Shown in pieces: positions 1 through 6,877 of a DNA stretch of 11,248 nt; the first letter of the stretch is position 1; each line of letters begins with the position of its first letter. Location: NCBI GenBank assembly GCA_944380945.1, contig CALWJG010000044.1, forward strand, positions 1 through 11,248, written 5' to 3'. Origin of the DNA: an uncultured Agathobaculum sp. Its GTDB lineage: Bacteria > Bacillota > Clostridia > Oscillospirales > Butyricicoccaceae. Under the pieces are notes generated by a model. That model did no database searches and had not been told where the DNA came from. It saw only the letters and a program-made list of their open reading frames with translations. Both the position numbers and the translations under genes were made by a program.

Positions 1-569
1 CCGGTCTGATGCGCCTTGGCGCCGGTGACGTAAACACCGTCCGCGGTGCGCTCGACGACATGCAGGAACAGGTCGGGATCCGCCTGCTGGGACGGGGACA
101 GGCCGCGGTCGCCCTTGACGTCGGTCATCGCGCCGTCCACTGCCCAGTCGTTCTCCTGCACCTCGGTCCAGAACTTCTTGAAGTTCTCATGGTACTTGGT
201 GCCGCAGGCCTCGTCGGTCTCATAGGTCGTGGAGAAAACCGCGTTTGCCGCGTCCAGACCAACGCAGCGCTGGAAGCAGGCTGCAGTCTTCTGGCCGAGC
301 AGGCGCTGCATCTTGACCTTTTTGATCAGGTCGTCCGTGGACTGATGCAGGTGGGTGAAGCGGTTGATCTTCTTGCCGGTCAGCGAGGAGGTCGCGCACA
401 TCAAATCCTCGTACTGCGGGTCTTCAGCCAGCTCGTAGGTCGCGGCGAAGGAGTTGAGCGACGGGCGCACGATCGGGTCGTCCACCACGTTCTCCACCTT
501 TTCGCCAAAGCGGTACAGGTTCAGGTGCAGCCCCCGCAGGGAGTCGATATATTGTTCTTTGGTCATCAT
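1..569 (-). CDS. abfD: 4-hydroxybutyryl-CoA dehydratase / vinylacetyl-CoA delta-isomerase, N-terminal part (runs off left edge)
   Basis: The 189 visible residues match the N-terminus of AbfD from Clostridium aminobutyricum as I remember it: the EQYIDSLR start, the DLIKKVKMQRLLGQKTA stretch, and DGAMTDVKGDRGLSPSQQ. The family enzyme converts 4-hydroxybutyryl-CoA to crotonyl-CoA by ketyl-radical chemistry using FAD and a [4Fe-4S] cluster. Two of the four known cluster ligands are visible as the C-x3-C pair at residues 98 and 102 (Cys99 and Cys103 in C. aminobutyricum). The remaining His and Cys ligands lie outside the window. The full family length is about 490 residues, so roughly 60 percent is missing. 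Two consecutive ATGs (569 and 566) could start it; an AGAAGG site 8 nt upstream favours 569. It is the last visible gene of the leftward run, 120 nt after the CoA-transferase, with an inverted repeat in between. Confidence 0.93.
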   Translation of the reverse strand, partial: MMTKEQYIDSLRGLHLNLYRFGEKVENVVDDPIVRPSLNSFAATYELAEDPQYEDLMCATSSLTGKKINRFTHLHQSTDDLIKKVKMQRLLGQKTAACFQRCVGLDAANAVFSTTYETDEACGTKYHENFKKFWTEVQENDWAVDGAMTDVKGDRGLSPSQQADPDLFLHVVERTADGVYVTGAKAHQT

Positions 570-607
570 GGTTTATTGCCTTCTTTCCTGTCCATGGTAT
601 AGGAAAA

Positions 608-668
608 GCGCTGGAATGTAATGTGAGGAGACTTGAACGGATTACTTTATCCAAATACATTCCAGCGC
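608..668. repeat. 13-bp perfect inverted repeat between CoA-transferase and dehydratase genes
   Basis: Arms GCGCTGGAATGTA (608-620) and TACATTCCAGCGC (656-668) are exact reverse complements, separated by 35 nt. In the transcribed minus direction the second arm is followed directly by TTTTCC. The RNA could fold into a long-looped hairpin with a short U run. Possible roles are partial terminator, mRNA-processing or stability element, or a pair of protein-binding half sites; the sequence alone does not decide. Confidence 0.65.
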
Positions 669-689
669 GAATCCACGGTTGTTGCCGTC

Positions 690-1997
690 TCAGACGGCGA
701 GCTTTTCCCCGAAGCGCCGCTCGAACTCCTCTGCGAGCTCGGCGCGGAACTTGGGATGCGCGATCGCGATCAGCTGCTTGGCGCGCTCGCGCAGGGTCTT
801 GCCGCGCAGCTGCGCCACGCCGTATTCGGTCACAATATAGTTCACATCGCAGCGGCTGGTCGTGACCGGGCCGCCGGTCGTGATGGTCGTCACGATCTTG
901 GAGGCGGATTCGTCCTTGGTGGTCGAGTGCAGCGCGATGATCGAGCGCCCGCCGTGGGACAGGTTCGCGCCGCGCACAAAGTCCATCTGTCCGCCGATGC
1001 CCGAGATCTGCCGCAGGCCGATCGCCTCCGCGCAGACCTGACCCTGCAGGTCGACCTCCACGCAGGAGTTGATGGACACCACATTGTCGTTCTGCGAGAT
1101 GACCGCCGGGTTGTTGCACACGTCCACCGGCAGCATGCGGATCATCGGGTTGTTGTCCACATAGTCATACAGCCGGCGCGTGCCCATCAGGAAGGTGACG
1201 CACACCTTGCCCACGTCGCGCTGCTTGCGGCTGCCGTTGATCACGCCGTTTTCCAGCAGCGGCAGCACGCCGTCCGAGATCATCTCGGTATGCAGGCCGA
1301 GGTCGTGCTTGTCGCCGAGGAACGAGCACACCGCGTCCGGCACCGCGCCGATGCCGAGCTGCAGGCAGTCGCCGTCGCGCACAAGGTCTGCAATGTACTT
1401 GCCGATCTGCCGGTCCTGCTCAGTGATCTTCGCCGGGGGAGACTCGGGCAGCGGCTCCCACGAGCACAGGAAGCCGTCGATGTCGGAGACGTGCACAAAG
1501 CTCTCGCCGAAGGTGCGCGGCATGTTGGGGTTGACCTCCGCGATCACGGTCTTGGCGGATTTGACCGCCTGCGCGCCGTAGTCGCAGGACAGGCCGAGCG
1601 ACACATACCCGCGCTCGTCCGGGGGCGAGCAGGTGAACGCGAATACGTCCACCGGCAGCGTGCCGTCCCGGAACATGCGCGGCACATCCGAGAAGAACGC
1701 CGGCGTGTAGTCCGCGCGGTTTTCCGCAATGGGCTTGCGCGCCGCGCCGCCGACAAACAGCGCGTTGTGGCGGAAATGGCTCTCCATGCCGGGCTTCAGA
1801 TAGTCGCCCGAGCCGAGGTAGACCATGTGCGCGATCTCGACGTTATGAAACTGCTCCGCCATGCGCGCCATCGTGCGCTGGAAGATGATCGGCTCGCCCA
1901 CCGCGTGGCCGAATACCACGCGGTCGCCGTCGTGGATCACCGAGACCGCCTGTTCGGGCGTCATCGTGTGCTCCTTGTAGTATTTTCTCCAGTCCAT
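690..1997 (-). CDS. abfT: 4-hydroxybutyrate CoA-transferase (acetyl-CoA hydrolase/transferase family)
   Basis: This 435-residue protein belongs to the class I CoA-transferase / acetyl-CoA hydrolase family and moves CoA from acetyl-CoA (or butyryl-CoA) to 4-hydroxybutyrate. The catalytic glutamate sits in LHTEMISDGV at residue 238, the same number as in C. aminobutyricum AbfT. The glycine-rich SGIGGQMDFVRGA loop is at 332-344, and HGGRSIIALHSTT follows at 348-360, all typical of the C-terminal CoA-binding half. Length fits the family (about 430-440). The start is set by GGGAGG seven nt upstream of ATG. It begins 15 nt after the 4-hydroxybutyrate dehydrogenase stop, so the two are surely co-transcribed. 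Family members also serve as butyryl-CoA:acetate CoA-transferases, so the acceptor is not fixed by sequence. The neighbouring dehydrogenase and dehydratase make 4-hydroxybutyrate the best call. Confidence 0.9.
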   Translation of the reverse strand: MDWRKYYKEHTMTPEQAVSVIHDGDRVVFGHAVGEPIIFQRTMARMAEQFHNVEIAHMVYLGSGDYLKPGMESHFRHNALFVGGAARKPIAENRADYTPAFFSDVPRMFRDGTLPVDVFAFTCSPPDERGYVSLGLSCDYGAQAVKSAKTVIAEVNPNMPRTFGESFVHVSDIDGFLCSWEPLPESPPAKITEQDRQIGKYIADLVRDGDCLQLGIGAVPDAVCSFLGDKHDLGLHTEMISDGVLPLLENGVINGSRKQRDVGKVCVTFLMGTRRLYDYVDNNPMIRMLPVDVCNNPAVISQNDNVVSINSCVEVDLQGQVCAEAIGLRQISGIGGQMDFVRGANLSHGGRSIIALHSTTKDESASKIVTTITTGGPVTTSRCDVNYIVTEYGVAQLRGKTLRERAKQLIAIAHPKFRAELAEEFERRFGEKLAV

Positions 1998-2012
1998 GCT
2001 GATTCCTCCCGC

Positions 2013-3134
2013 TTAAAACGCTGCGCGGTAGATCGAAAGGAGGTCCTCTTCGGTCAGTTCGACATAGTTGTTGCCCAGCAGGCGCTGCTGTGTCTCGATG
2101 ACGCTGTGCGCAAAGTCCGGCAGCTCCTCCGCCGTGACTCCATGCGCATGCAGCGGGCCCTTTTCGAGCACATCGTCCATCAGGTTGTACAGGGTTTCGA
2201 GCGCGAACACCGGCTCGACGTCCAGCTCTCTGGCGAGCAGCTCTTCCAGCTGGTTGAGCTTGCCGATCGGCTTTTTCTCCTGATACTTGCGCATGACGTC
2301 CGCAAACATCAGCTGGTTGGCCTGCCCGTGCGGGATGTGGTGTACGCCGCCGAGCGGATACGCCATCGCATGTACGGCAGCACAGCCCGCGTGGCCGAAT
2401 GCGATGCCTGCAAAGTTGGATGCGCGCAGGAAATTAAGTGCGTGCGCCTTCCAGCCGTCCTTGCTGCCGGACGCGACCGCTTCCTTCCAGCCGCGCAGGA
2501 TGTGCTGCAGCGCCTTCTCCGAGAACAGCTCGCTGATTACGCAGGCGTTCGGGGAGAGGTAGCTTTCCACCGCGTGCACCATCGCGTCGATCGAGCTGGT
2601 CGCAAACACAGGATAGGGCAGGCTCTGGAGCATGGCCGGTACGAGCGCCGCCTCGTCCGCGAACATGGCGGGGGAGACCAGACCGACCTTGACGCCCTTG
2701 GTCGTGCGGTTGATGATCGAGATGTTGGTGACCTCGCTGCCCGTGCCGCAGGTCGTGGGCACGATGATGAGCGGATGCTCTTTTTCGAGCGACGCCATGC
2801 GGTCATACAGGTCGTCCACCTTGTCGGACGGCCGCGCCACGGTCAGCACCTTGGCGATGTCGATCACCGTGCCGCCGCCGACGGCCACGATGCGGTCGTA
2901 GTCCTTGTCCCGCAGGTCGTTCAGGATCGCGTCCACCATCACGTCGGTCGGCTCGCCCGCGCCGTACTTCTCCTGAAAGCAGGTGTGGCAGCCCAGATCC
3001 AGCGACGCGATCGTGGGGTTGTAAATATATTCGTTGGTCAGGATCAGATCGGCCGGGCCGAGCGAGAGCGCGCCCGCCAGCGCGGCGAAATCCGGGTATT
3101 CCGCAATGGACGGAATGAGCTGAAAGGCTTTCAT
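2013..3134 (-). CDS. 4hbD: 4-hydroxybutyrate dehydrogenase (iron-containing alcohol dehydrogenase family)
   Basis: The 373-residue group III (Fe-dependent) alcohol dehydrogenase interconverts succinate semialdehyde and 4-hydroxybutyrate with NAD(H). Nucleotide-binding features are VGGGTVIDIAK (85-95) and TTCGTGSE (127-134). Metal ligands are read as Asp183 and His187 in SSIDAMVH, His255 in VHAMAYPLGG, and His269 in HIPHGQAN. The length and the C-terminal motif IETQQRLLGNNY closely resemble the Clostridium kluyveri enzyme (about 371 residues), which separates it from generic 1,3-propanediol or butanol dehydrogenases. The start is fixed by AAGGAGG eight nt before ATG; this site overlaps the iolB stop codon, indicating tight coupling. 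A role in reducing malonate semialdehyde, the product of the inositol pathway, is possible but inferred only from context. Confidence 0.9.
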   Translation of the reverse strand: MKAFQLIPSIAEYPDFAALAGALSLGPADLILTNEYIYNPTIASLDLGCHTCFQEKYGAGEPTDVMVDAILNDLRDKDYDRIVAVGGGTVIDIAKVLTVARPSDKVDDLYDRMASLEKEHPLIIVPTTCGTGSEVTNISIINRTTKGVKVGLVSPAMFADEAALVPAMLQSLPYPVFATSSIDAMVHAVESYLSPNACVISELFSEKALQHILRGWKEAVASGSKDGWKAHALNFLRASNFAGIAFGHAGCAAVHAMAYPLGGVHHIPHGQANQLMFADVMRKYQEKKPIGKLNQLEELLARELDVEPVFALETLYNLMDDVLEKGPLHAHGVTAEELPDFAHSVIETQQRLLGNNYVELTEEDLLSIYRAAF

Positions 3135-3147
3135 GGCATTTGCCTCC

Positions 3148-3939
3148 TTAAATATCCGGGAAGTACTTCGCGTCCGGCGCGGTCACCCATTCGTACTCCT
3201 TGACGACCGTGGTGACAATGTTCTTATCGTCCTGCAGGCGGATGCACCACAGGTAGTACTCCGCATAGCCGGGCGCCGCAGCCTGCGAGTGGGTGACGTT
3301 TGCGGGCATGCCGGTCAGGTCGTTGTTCTTGACCTTGTAGGCGTCGTCGCCGTATTCGGCCAGGCCGTAGCCGTTCTCCGGCAGGAACTTGTAGTAGTAC
3401 ATCTCAGGCTCCACATGCTGATGCGGCGGATAAGAGGACCACTTGCCCGGGAAGTGCACAACCTCGCCGATGAAGAAGTTGGTCTCCGGGCAGTTGGAGC
3501 GGTCAAAGAAGGTACGCACCATGCGGGTGGAGCACTCGTTCATCTGGCCCGCGCCGCGCTCCTCGTTGGCGCACAGGCAGTCCTCCGGACGCATGAGCCG
3601 CGCCGCAAAGCTGCGCTTGTTCTCCGTGCGCGCGACAGCGACCTCGGTCTCGGTCTCGGCGGTGATGGTCACCTTGGTGTTCTGCGGCACATGCAGCAGG
3701 ATCGCGCCCTCATGGAAGCAGTCGCGGCGCTCCACGGTCTCGCTCTTGTTATCCCATGCGAAGGTCACCTTGCCGCTCAGCAGGTCGTAAACGACCTCCT
3801 GCGCGTAGTCAAAGTGCATCACGTCGCCCGCCGCCATCTTGACGACGCCGAACTCCATGCCCATCATTTCCGGGTTTTCGACCGCGGAGATCATCTTGTT
3901 GTAGCCCTGCTCAAACGGGCCCTTGCTCGTGTATTTCAT
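3148..3939 (-). CDS. iolB: 5-deoxy-glucuronate isomerase
   Basis: The 263-residue double-cupin protein of the IolB family isomerises 5-deoxy-D-glucuronate to 5-dehydro-2-deoxy-D-gluconate, the step after IolD in myo-inositol breakdown. The family signature YPPHQHVEPEMYYYKF lies at 170-185. His173, His175, Glu179 and His217 are the expected metal-binding set. The segment AEYYLWCIR (226-234) is also characteristic. Length matches the family (271 in Bacillus subtilis, from memory). AAAAAGGAG lies 11 nt upstream of the ATG, a slightly long spacing. It stands 244 nt downstream of iolD behind a hairpin, but only 13 nt ahead of the 4-hydroxybutyrate dehydrogenase gene, so it is translationally close to a pathway it does not classically belong to. 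Confidence 0.93.
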   Translation of the reverse strand: MKYTSKGPFEQGYNKMISAVENPEMMGMEFGVVKMAAGDVMHFDYAQEVVYDLLSGKVTFAWDNKSETVERRDCFHEGAILLHVPQNTKVTITAETETEVAVARTENKRSFAARLMRPEDCLCANEERGAGQMNECSTRMVRTFFDRSNCPETNFFIGEVVHFPGKWSSYPPHQHVEPEMYYYKFLPENGYGLAEYGDDAYKVKNNDLTGMPANVTHSQAAAPGYAEYYLWCIRLQDDKNIVTTVVKEYEWVTAPDAKYFPDI

Positions 3940-3977
3940 CGCGTTTTTCGCTCCTTTTTCCCGATTTTGCGTAGCAG

Positions 3978-4006
3978 AAAGCCGCCCGCTCTGTACGGGC
4001 GGCTTT
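3978..4006 (-). terminator. Strong hairpin between iolD and iolB (terminator or attenuator)
   Basis: AAAGCCGCCCG (3978-3988) pairs perfectly with CGGGCGGCTTT (3996-4006), an 11-bp stem with a 7-nt loop. In the iolD direction the stem ends in UUU and is followed by CTGC, so the U-tract is short. In the opposite direction a T6 run at 4014-4019 follows a few bases later. It may partly terminate iolD transcription, act as a processing or stabilising hairpin, or stop antisense transcription. Confidence 0.55.
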
Positions 4007-4081
4007 GCCTGCGTTTTTTCTGATTATATGGATCAACGTGCTGAGGCACTCGGTTTCACTTCCGTGCGGCTGCGCCCGTCA

Positions 4082-4105
4082 TGCAGCGCGCGGGAGCGCG
4101 CTGCA
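4082..4105. repeat. GC-rich 10-bp hairpin in the iolD-iolB gap
   Basis: TGCAGCGCGC (4082-4091) and GCGCGCTGCA (4096-4105) are perfect complements around a 4-nt loop. There is no T-run on either side, so a simple intrinsic terminator is unlikely. In the iolD transcript it would be a very stable 3' structure upstream of the second hairpin, which suggests an RNA-stability or processing role. Confidence 0.5.
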
Positions 4106-4134
4106 CACCGGACATGTGAGAGAAAATAATTCCG

Positions 4135-4196
4135 GAGAATGTAATGAGAAGTACAAGCCGTGGAAGAAGAAAGGGGAGTGACCTCAGTACATTCTC
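4135..4196. repeat. 9-bp inverted repeat spanning the iolD stop codon
   Basis: GAGAATGTA (4135-4143) and TACATTCTC (4188-4196) are exact reverse complements 44 nt apart. The right arm lies in the last codons of iolD. The arms share GAATGTA/TACATTC with the inverted repeat at 608-668, and on the minus strand both left arms are preceded by a TC-rich run and CAT. It could be a chance match or a shared regulatory or RNA element. Confidence 0.4.
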
Positions 4197-6136
4197 GCCT
4201 CTGCAAGGTGGTCGTCGATGCGCTTGCGCGCTTCCTTGACCGCGTCGGACTTGGACGTGGAAGCCACGCCGATGTGCCACCAGGACTCGTAGCCCTCGGC
4301 CATGGTCTTGGGCAGCACCTTTGCGTCGATGATGCACGGACCGGACTCCTTCTTTGCGTCCTGCACAGCCTTGCGGAACTCGTCCGGAGTCTTGGCATAG
4401 AACGCCTTAAAGCCGTAGCCCTCGCCGACCTTACCGAAATCGGTGTAGCAGTACTTGCCGTCCAGCTTGCCGGTCTGCTCGTTGCGGTGACGCATCTCGG
4501 TCGCGAGCGAGCCGACGCCGTTGCCCATCTGCAGGTTGTTGATGCAGCCGAACGCCGCATTGTCGAACACCACGATCGTGACCTTGACGTTCTCCTGCGC
4601 GATGGTCGGCATCTCGGAGTTGAGCATCATGAACGAGCCGTCGCCCACGAGCGCATAGACTTCCTTATCCGGCGCCGCCAGCTTGGAGCCCAGCGCGCCC
4701 GCGATCTCGTAGCCCATGCAGGAAGCGCCGTATTCCATGTTGTAGGAATCCTTGGCGTCGGTCACCCACAGGCGCTCGAGGTCAGCCGGCAGGGAGCCCG
4801 CCGCCGCGACGACGATCGCGTCGTCATCGATCTCCTCACGCAGCATGCCGACTGCGTTGGACTCGGTGATCGTGCCGCCGATGTCGTTTACATAGTCGTT
4901 CATGATCTTCTCGGTCCAGCTCGGCACGCAGGGCACGAACTTGCCCTCGCCGAAGCCCTCGCCGTGGTACTGGACGCCCAGCACGCGCAGGCGCTCCTCT
5001 TCCCAGATCTTGCGGATCTTGTCGATCTCGTCCGTGTAAGCGGACTTGTAGTTGGCTGCCTTGAGCTTCGCCATGATCGCCTCCAGCGTCACCTTGGCGT
5101 CGCCCACGCAGCGGGTCGCGTCCAGCTTTTCCGCATGGAACTCAGAGGTGTTGATCGCCAGTACCTTGATATCCGGGTTGCGGAACAGCACCCACTTGGA
5201 GCCGGTGACGAAGTCGTTGAAGCGGGTACCGACGCCGATCACAAGGTCGCAGTCTTTGCACAGGTCGTTGGCAGCCAGACCGCCCGTAACGCCGATGCCG
5301 CCGACCGACAGCTCGAACGAATCCGGCAGGGCAGAGTGGCCGGCCTGCGTCTGGGAAACCGGGATGTTGAACGCCTTGCAGAACTCCATGACGGTCTCGC
5401 CCGCCTCGGAATAGCGCACGCCGCCGCCCGAGATCAGCATGGGCTTCTTCGCGGCCTTGATCATCTCGACCGCCTGGTTCAGCTCGTAATCGTCTGCAAC
5501 GCGGCGGGCTACATGGTGGATGCGCTTCTGGAAGAAGTAATCCGGATATTCAAAGCTCTCGCCCTGTACGTCCTGCGGCAGGGAGATGACCGCGGCGCCG
5601 CAGTTTGCGGTATCGGTGAGCACGCGCATGGCGTTGATCATCGCGCTCATGACCTGCTCGGGGCGCGAAATGCGGTCCCAGTAGCGGGCGACCGGCTTGA
5701 AGCAGTCCGACGCGGTCATGGACAGGTCGTTCGGCACCTCGAGCTGCTGGAGCACCGGGTCGGGCTGACGGGTCGCGAACGAGTCGGACGGGAACAGCAG
5801 CAGCGGGATGTTGTTGATGGTCGCGGTGAGCGCTGCGGTGACCATGTTTGCCGCGCCGACGCCGATCGAGGACGTGCACGCGATGATCTTGCGGCGGTTG
5901 TGCTGCTTGGCGTAGCTGATCGCGGCGTGGGCCATGCCCTGCTCGTTGCGGCCCTGATACACGCGCAGGTGCCCCGGATCCTCATCGAGCGCCTGGCCGA
6001 GACCGACGACCATGCCGTGGCCGAAAATGGTGAAGATGCCGTCCACAAACGGCTCCACCTTGCCGTCCATCTCAATGTACTGCTGGTTCAGGAACTTGAC
6101 GATGGCCTGACCGACTGTCATTTTGGTTTTACCCAT
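4184..6136 (-). CDS. iolD: 3D-(3,5/4)-trihydroxycyclohexane-1,2-dione hydrolase (ThDP-dependent)
   Basis: The 650-residue thiamine-diphosphate enzyme cleaves the ring of trihydroxycyclohexane-1,2-dione to 5-deoxy-glucuronate in myo-inositol catabolism. Domain order is that of acetolactate-synthase-like enzymes: an N-terminal Pyr domain with the ThDP-activating Glu65 in YQGRNEQGMAHAA (60-72), a central domain around 235-355, and a C-terminal PP domain with the Mg-ThDP motif VGDGSF (497-502) leading to FDNAAFG (524-530). Length is close to the B. subtilis enzyme (about 637). The start is set by AAGGAGG seven nt before ATG. It is the first gene of the leftward run, and an extended -10 element lies about 65 nt upstream. 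The product of IolD is the substrate of IolB, the next gene. Confidence 0.95.
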   Translation of the reverse strand: MGKTKMTVGQAIVKFLNQQYIEMDGKVEPFVDGIFTIFGHGMVVGLGQALDEDPGHLRVYQGRNEQGMAHAAISYAKQHNRRKIIACTSSIGVGAANMVTAALTATINNIPLLLFPSDSFATRQPDPVLQQLEVPNDLSMTASDCFKPVARYWDRISRPEQVMSAMINAMRVLTDTANCGAAVISLPQDVQGESFEYPDYFFQKRIHHVARRVADDYELNQAVEMIKAAKKPMLISGGGVRYSEAGETVMEFCKAFNIPVSQTQAGHSALPDSFELSVGGIGVTGGLAANDLCKDCDLVIGVGTRFNDFVTGSKWVLFRNPDIKVLAINTSEFHAEKLDATRCVGDAKVTLEAIMAKLKAANYKSAYTDEIDKIRKIWEEERLRVLGVQYHGEGFGEGKFVPCVPSWTEKIMNDYVNDIGGTITESNAVGMLREEIDDDAIVVAAAGSLPADLERLWVTDAKDSYNMEYGASCMGYEIAGALGSKLAAPDKEVYALVGDGSFMMLNSEMPTIAQENVKVTIVVFDNAAFGCINNLQMGNGVGSLATEMRHRNEQTGKLDGKYCYTDFGKVGEGYGFKAFYAKTPDEFRKAVQDAKKESGPCIIDAKVLPKTMAEGYESWWHIGVASTSKSDAVKEARKRIDDHLAEARMY

Positions 6137-6164
6137 GTTTCTTCCTCCTTAAAACTCACACTCA

Positions 6165-6207
6165 GCCGCTGTTTTGCGGCCCCTGTTTTGATGGTTCCAG
6201 TGTAGCA
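6165..6207 (-). promoter_or_regulatory. Probable iolD promoter and leader hairpin
   Basis: On the minus strand an extended -10 TGC-TACACT lies at 6207-6199, giving a predicted start near 6192 and a leader of about 55 nt to the iolD ATG. No good -35 hexamer is seen at 16-18 nt, which fits an activator-dependent promoter. The leader contains a small GCCGC/GCGGC hairpin (6165-6180). Confidence 0.4.
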
Positions 6208-6640
6208 TGCGCGGCATTTGTTTTTCTTCTAACATCTTGGTGAATTGCCGCCATCGCACAAAATTTCTTTGCTGCGCGGGATTTTGCAGCTGTATCTGCG
6301 TAATATTTCACTTTTTCAGCCGGTAAAACACGCTTTTGCCGGAGAGGGCATCCGGGCCGGGCAGCGCGATGGCACGCGCGTTTTTCTAATATCCCGCTTT
6401 TTTGCGTCCGGACGGAGAAAATTTCGCCAGAGAAACCGTGTATTCGATGGGAAAACGGGTGAAAAATCGCGCTTCCCCTCAAGATTTCAGCAAAACAGCC
6501 GCAAAAATCCATGTATTCTTTTCATGCGGACAGGGCGGGGAAAACGGCGTTTTTACACTTTGTTGCGCGCTTTGCGCCGCGTATCAGCAGGCGGCAGGGG
6601 AGGAAGTATAAATCCTTGCGCCCGTTAAGCCAACACAAGA
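6208..6640. other. Non-coding stretch upstream of iolD with dyad symmetries
   Basis: No open frame here has a convincing ribosome binding site or a recognisable product, and the stretch is visibly richer in A/T runs than its neighbours. It contains a CCGG-T-AAAA/TTTT-G-CCGG dyad at 6320-6342, a GCGCG/CGCGC hairpin with a following T5 run at 6364-6385, and the palindrome AAAACGGCGTTTT at 6541-6553. These are candidate operator sites for the iolD promoter or the facing small gene. No RNA family is recognised. Confidence 0.5.
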
Positions 6641-6642
6641 AG

Positions 6643-6675
6643 TTGAAAGAAACCGCAGGGCGTTTCTGCTATGAT
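6643..6675 (+). promoter_or_regulatory. Promoter of the small membrane peptide gene
   Basis: Extended -10 TGC-TATGAT at 6667-6675, with TTGAAA at 6643-6648. The 21-nt gap is longer than usual, so the extended -10 probably carries the activity. Predicted start is near 6682, about 60 nt before the small open frame. Confidence 0.5.
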
Positions 6676-6742
6676 AATGTCAGAAAGAAAAAAGCGGCTG
6701 ACACCGCATCGATCAGTAAAAATGAAAAAGGAGTGTATGACC

Positions 6743-6847
6743 ATGCTGTTCGGAATTCTGGCGTTTGCGATCCTGTTCGCACAGATGTACTTCACCCGCG
6801 AGAGCAACTTCTATTATCCCGACCAGACCGGCTACGATTACCGGTAA
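6743..6847 (+). CDS. Small membrane peptide, 34 residues, unknown function
   Basis: A very short open frame encodes one hydrophobic segment (residues 2-14, LFGILAFAILFAQ) followed by a polar, tyrosine-rich tail with five Tyr among its last 13 residues (ending TGYDYR). AAAAAGGAG at 6725-6733 is nine nt before the ATG at 6743. The in-frame ATG at 6737 is only three nt from that site, and ATG 6722 precedes it, so 6743 is preferred. Extended -10 promoter sequence upstream and a strong intrinsic terminator 31 nt after the stop make this a complete, self-contained transcription unit. I do not recognise the family. It could be a single-pass membrane peptide accompanying a transporter or regulator, but nothing in the sequence proves a partner. 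It faces away from iolD and towards the two regulators. Confidence 0.6.
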   Translation: MLFGILAFAILFAQMYFTRESNFYYPDQTGYDYR

Positions 6848-6877
6848 ATCACAAAACCTATCATCCTTTTCTTCTCT

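Noticed and set aside
690..1997. Butyryl-CoA:acetate CoA-transferase as the alternative name for the CoA-transferase
   Set aside because: Same family and not excluded by motifs, but the immediate neighbours are 4-hydroxybutyrate dehydrogenase and dehydratase, and the catalytic Glu number matches AbfT.
633..3203. 856-codon open frame on the plus strand opposite the abfT-4hbD genes
   Set aside because: It mirrors genes with clear families and catalytic residues on the minus strand. Its translation is rich in Arg, His, Val and Asp, as expected for an antisense shadow of GC-rich coding DNA.
4160..6205. 681-codon plus-strand open frame opposite iolD
   Set aside because: It is the antisense shadow of iolD; no known domain and no ribosome binding site.
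6364..6385. GCGCG/CGCGC hairpin followed by T5 on the plus strand
   Set aside because: It looks like a short terminator, but no plus-strand gene precedes it and the stem is only 5 bp; not called as a terminator.
6162..6512. 116-codon minus-strand frame upstream of iolD
   Set aside because: No ribosome site, no recognisable domain, a basic low-information sequence, and overlap with the iolD promoter region.
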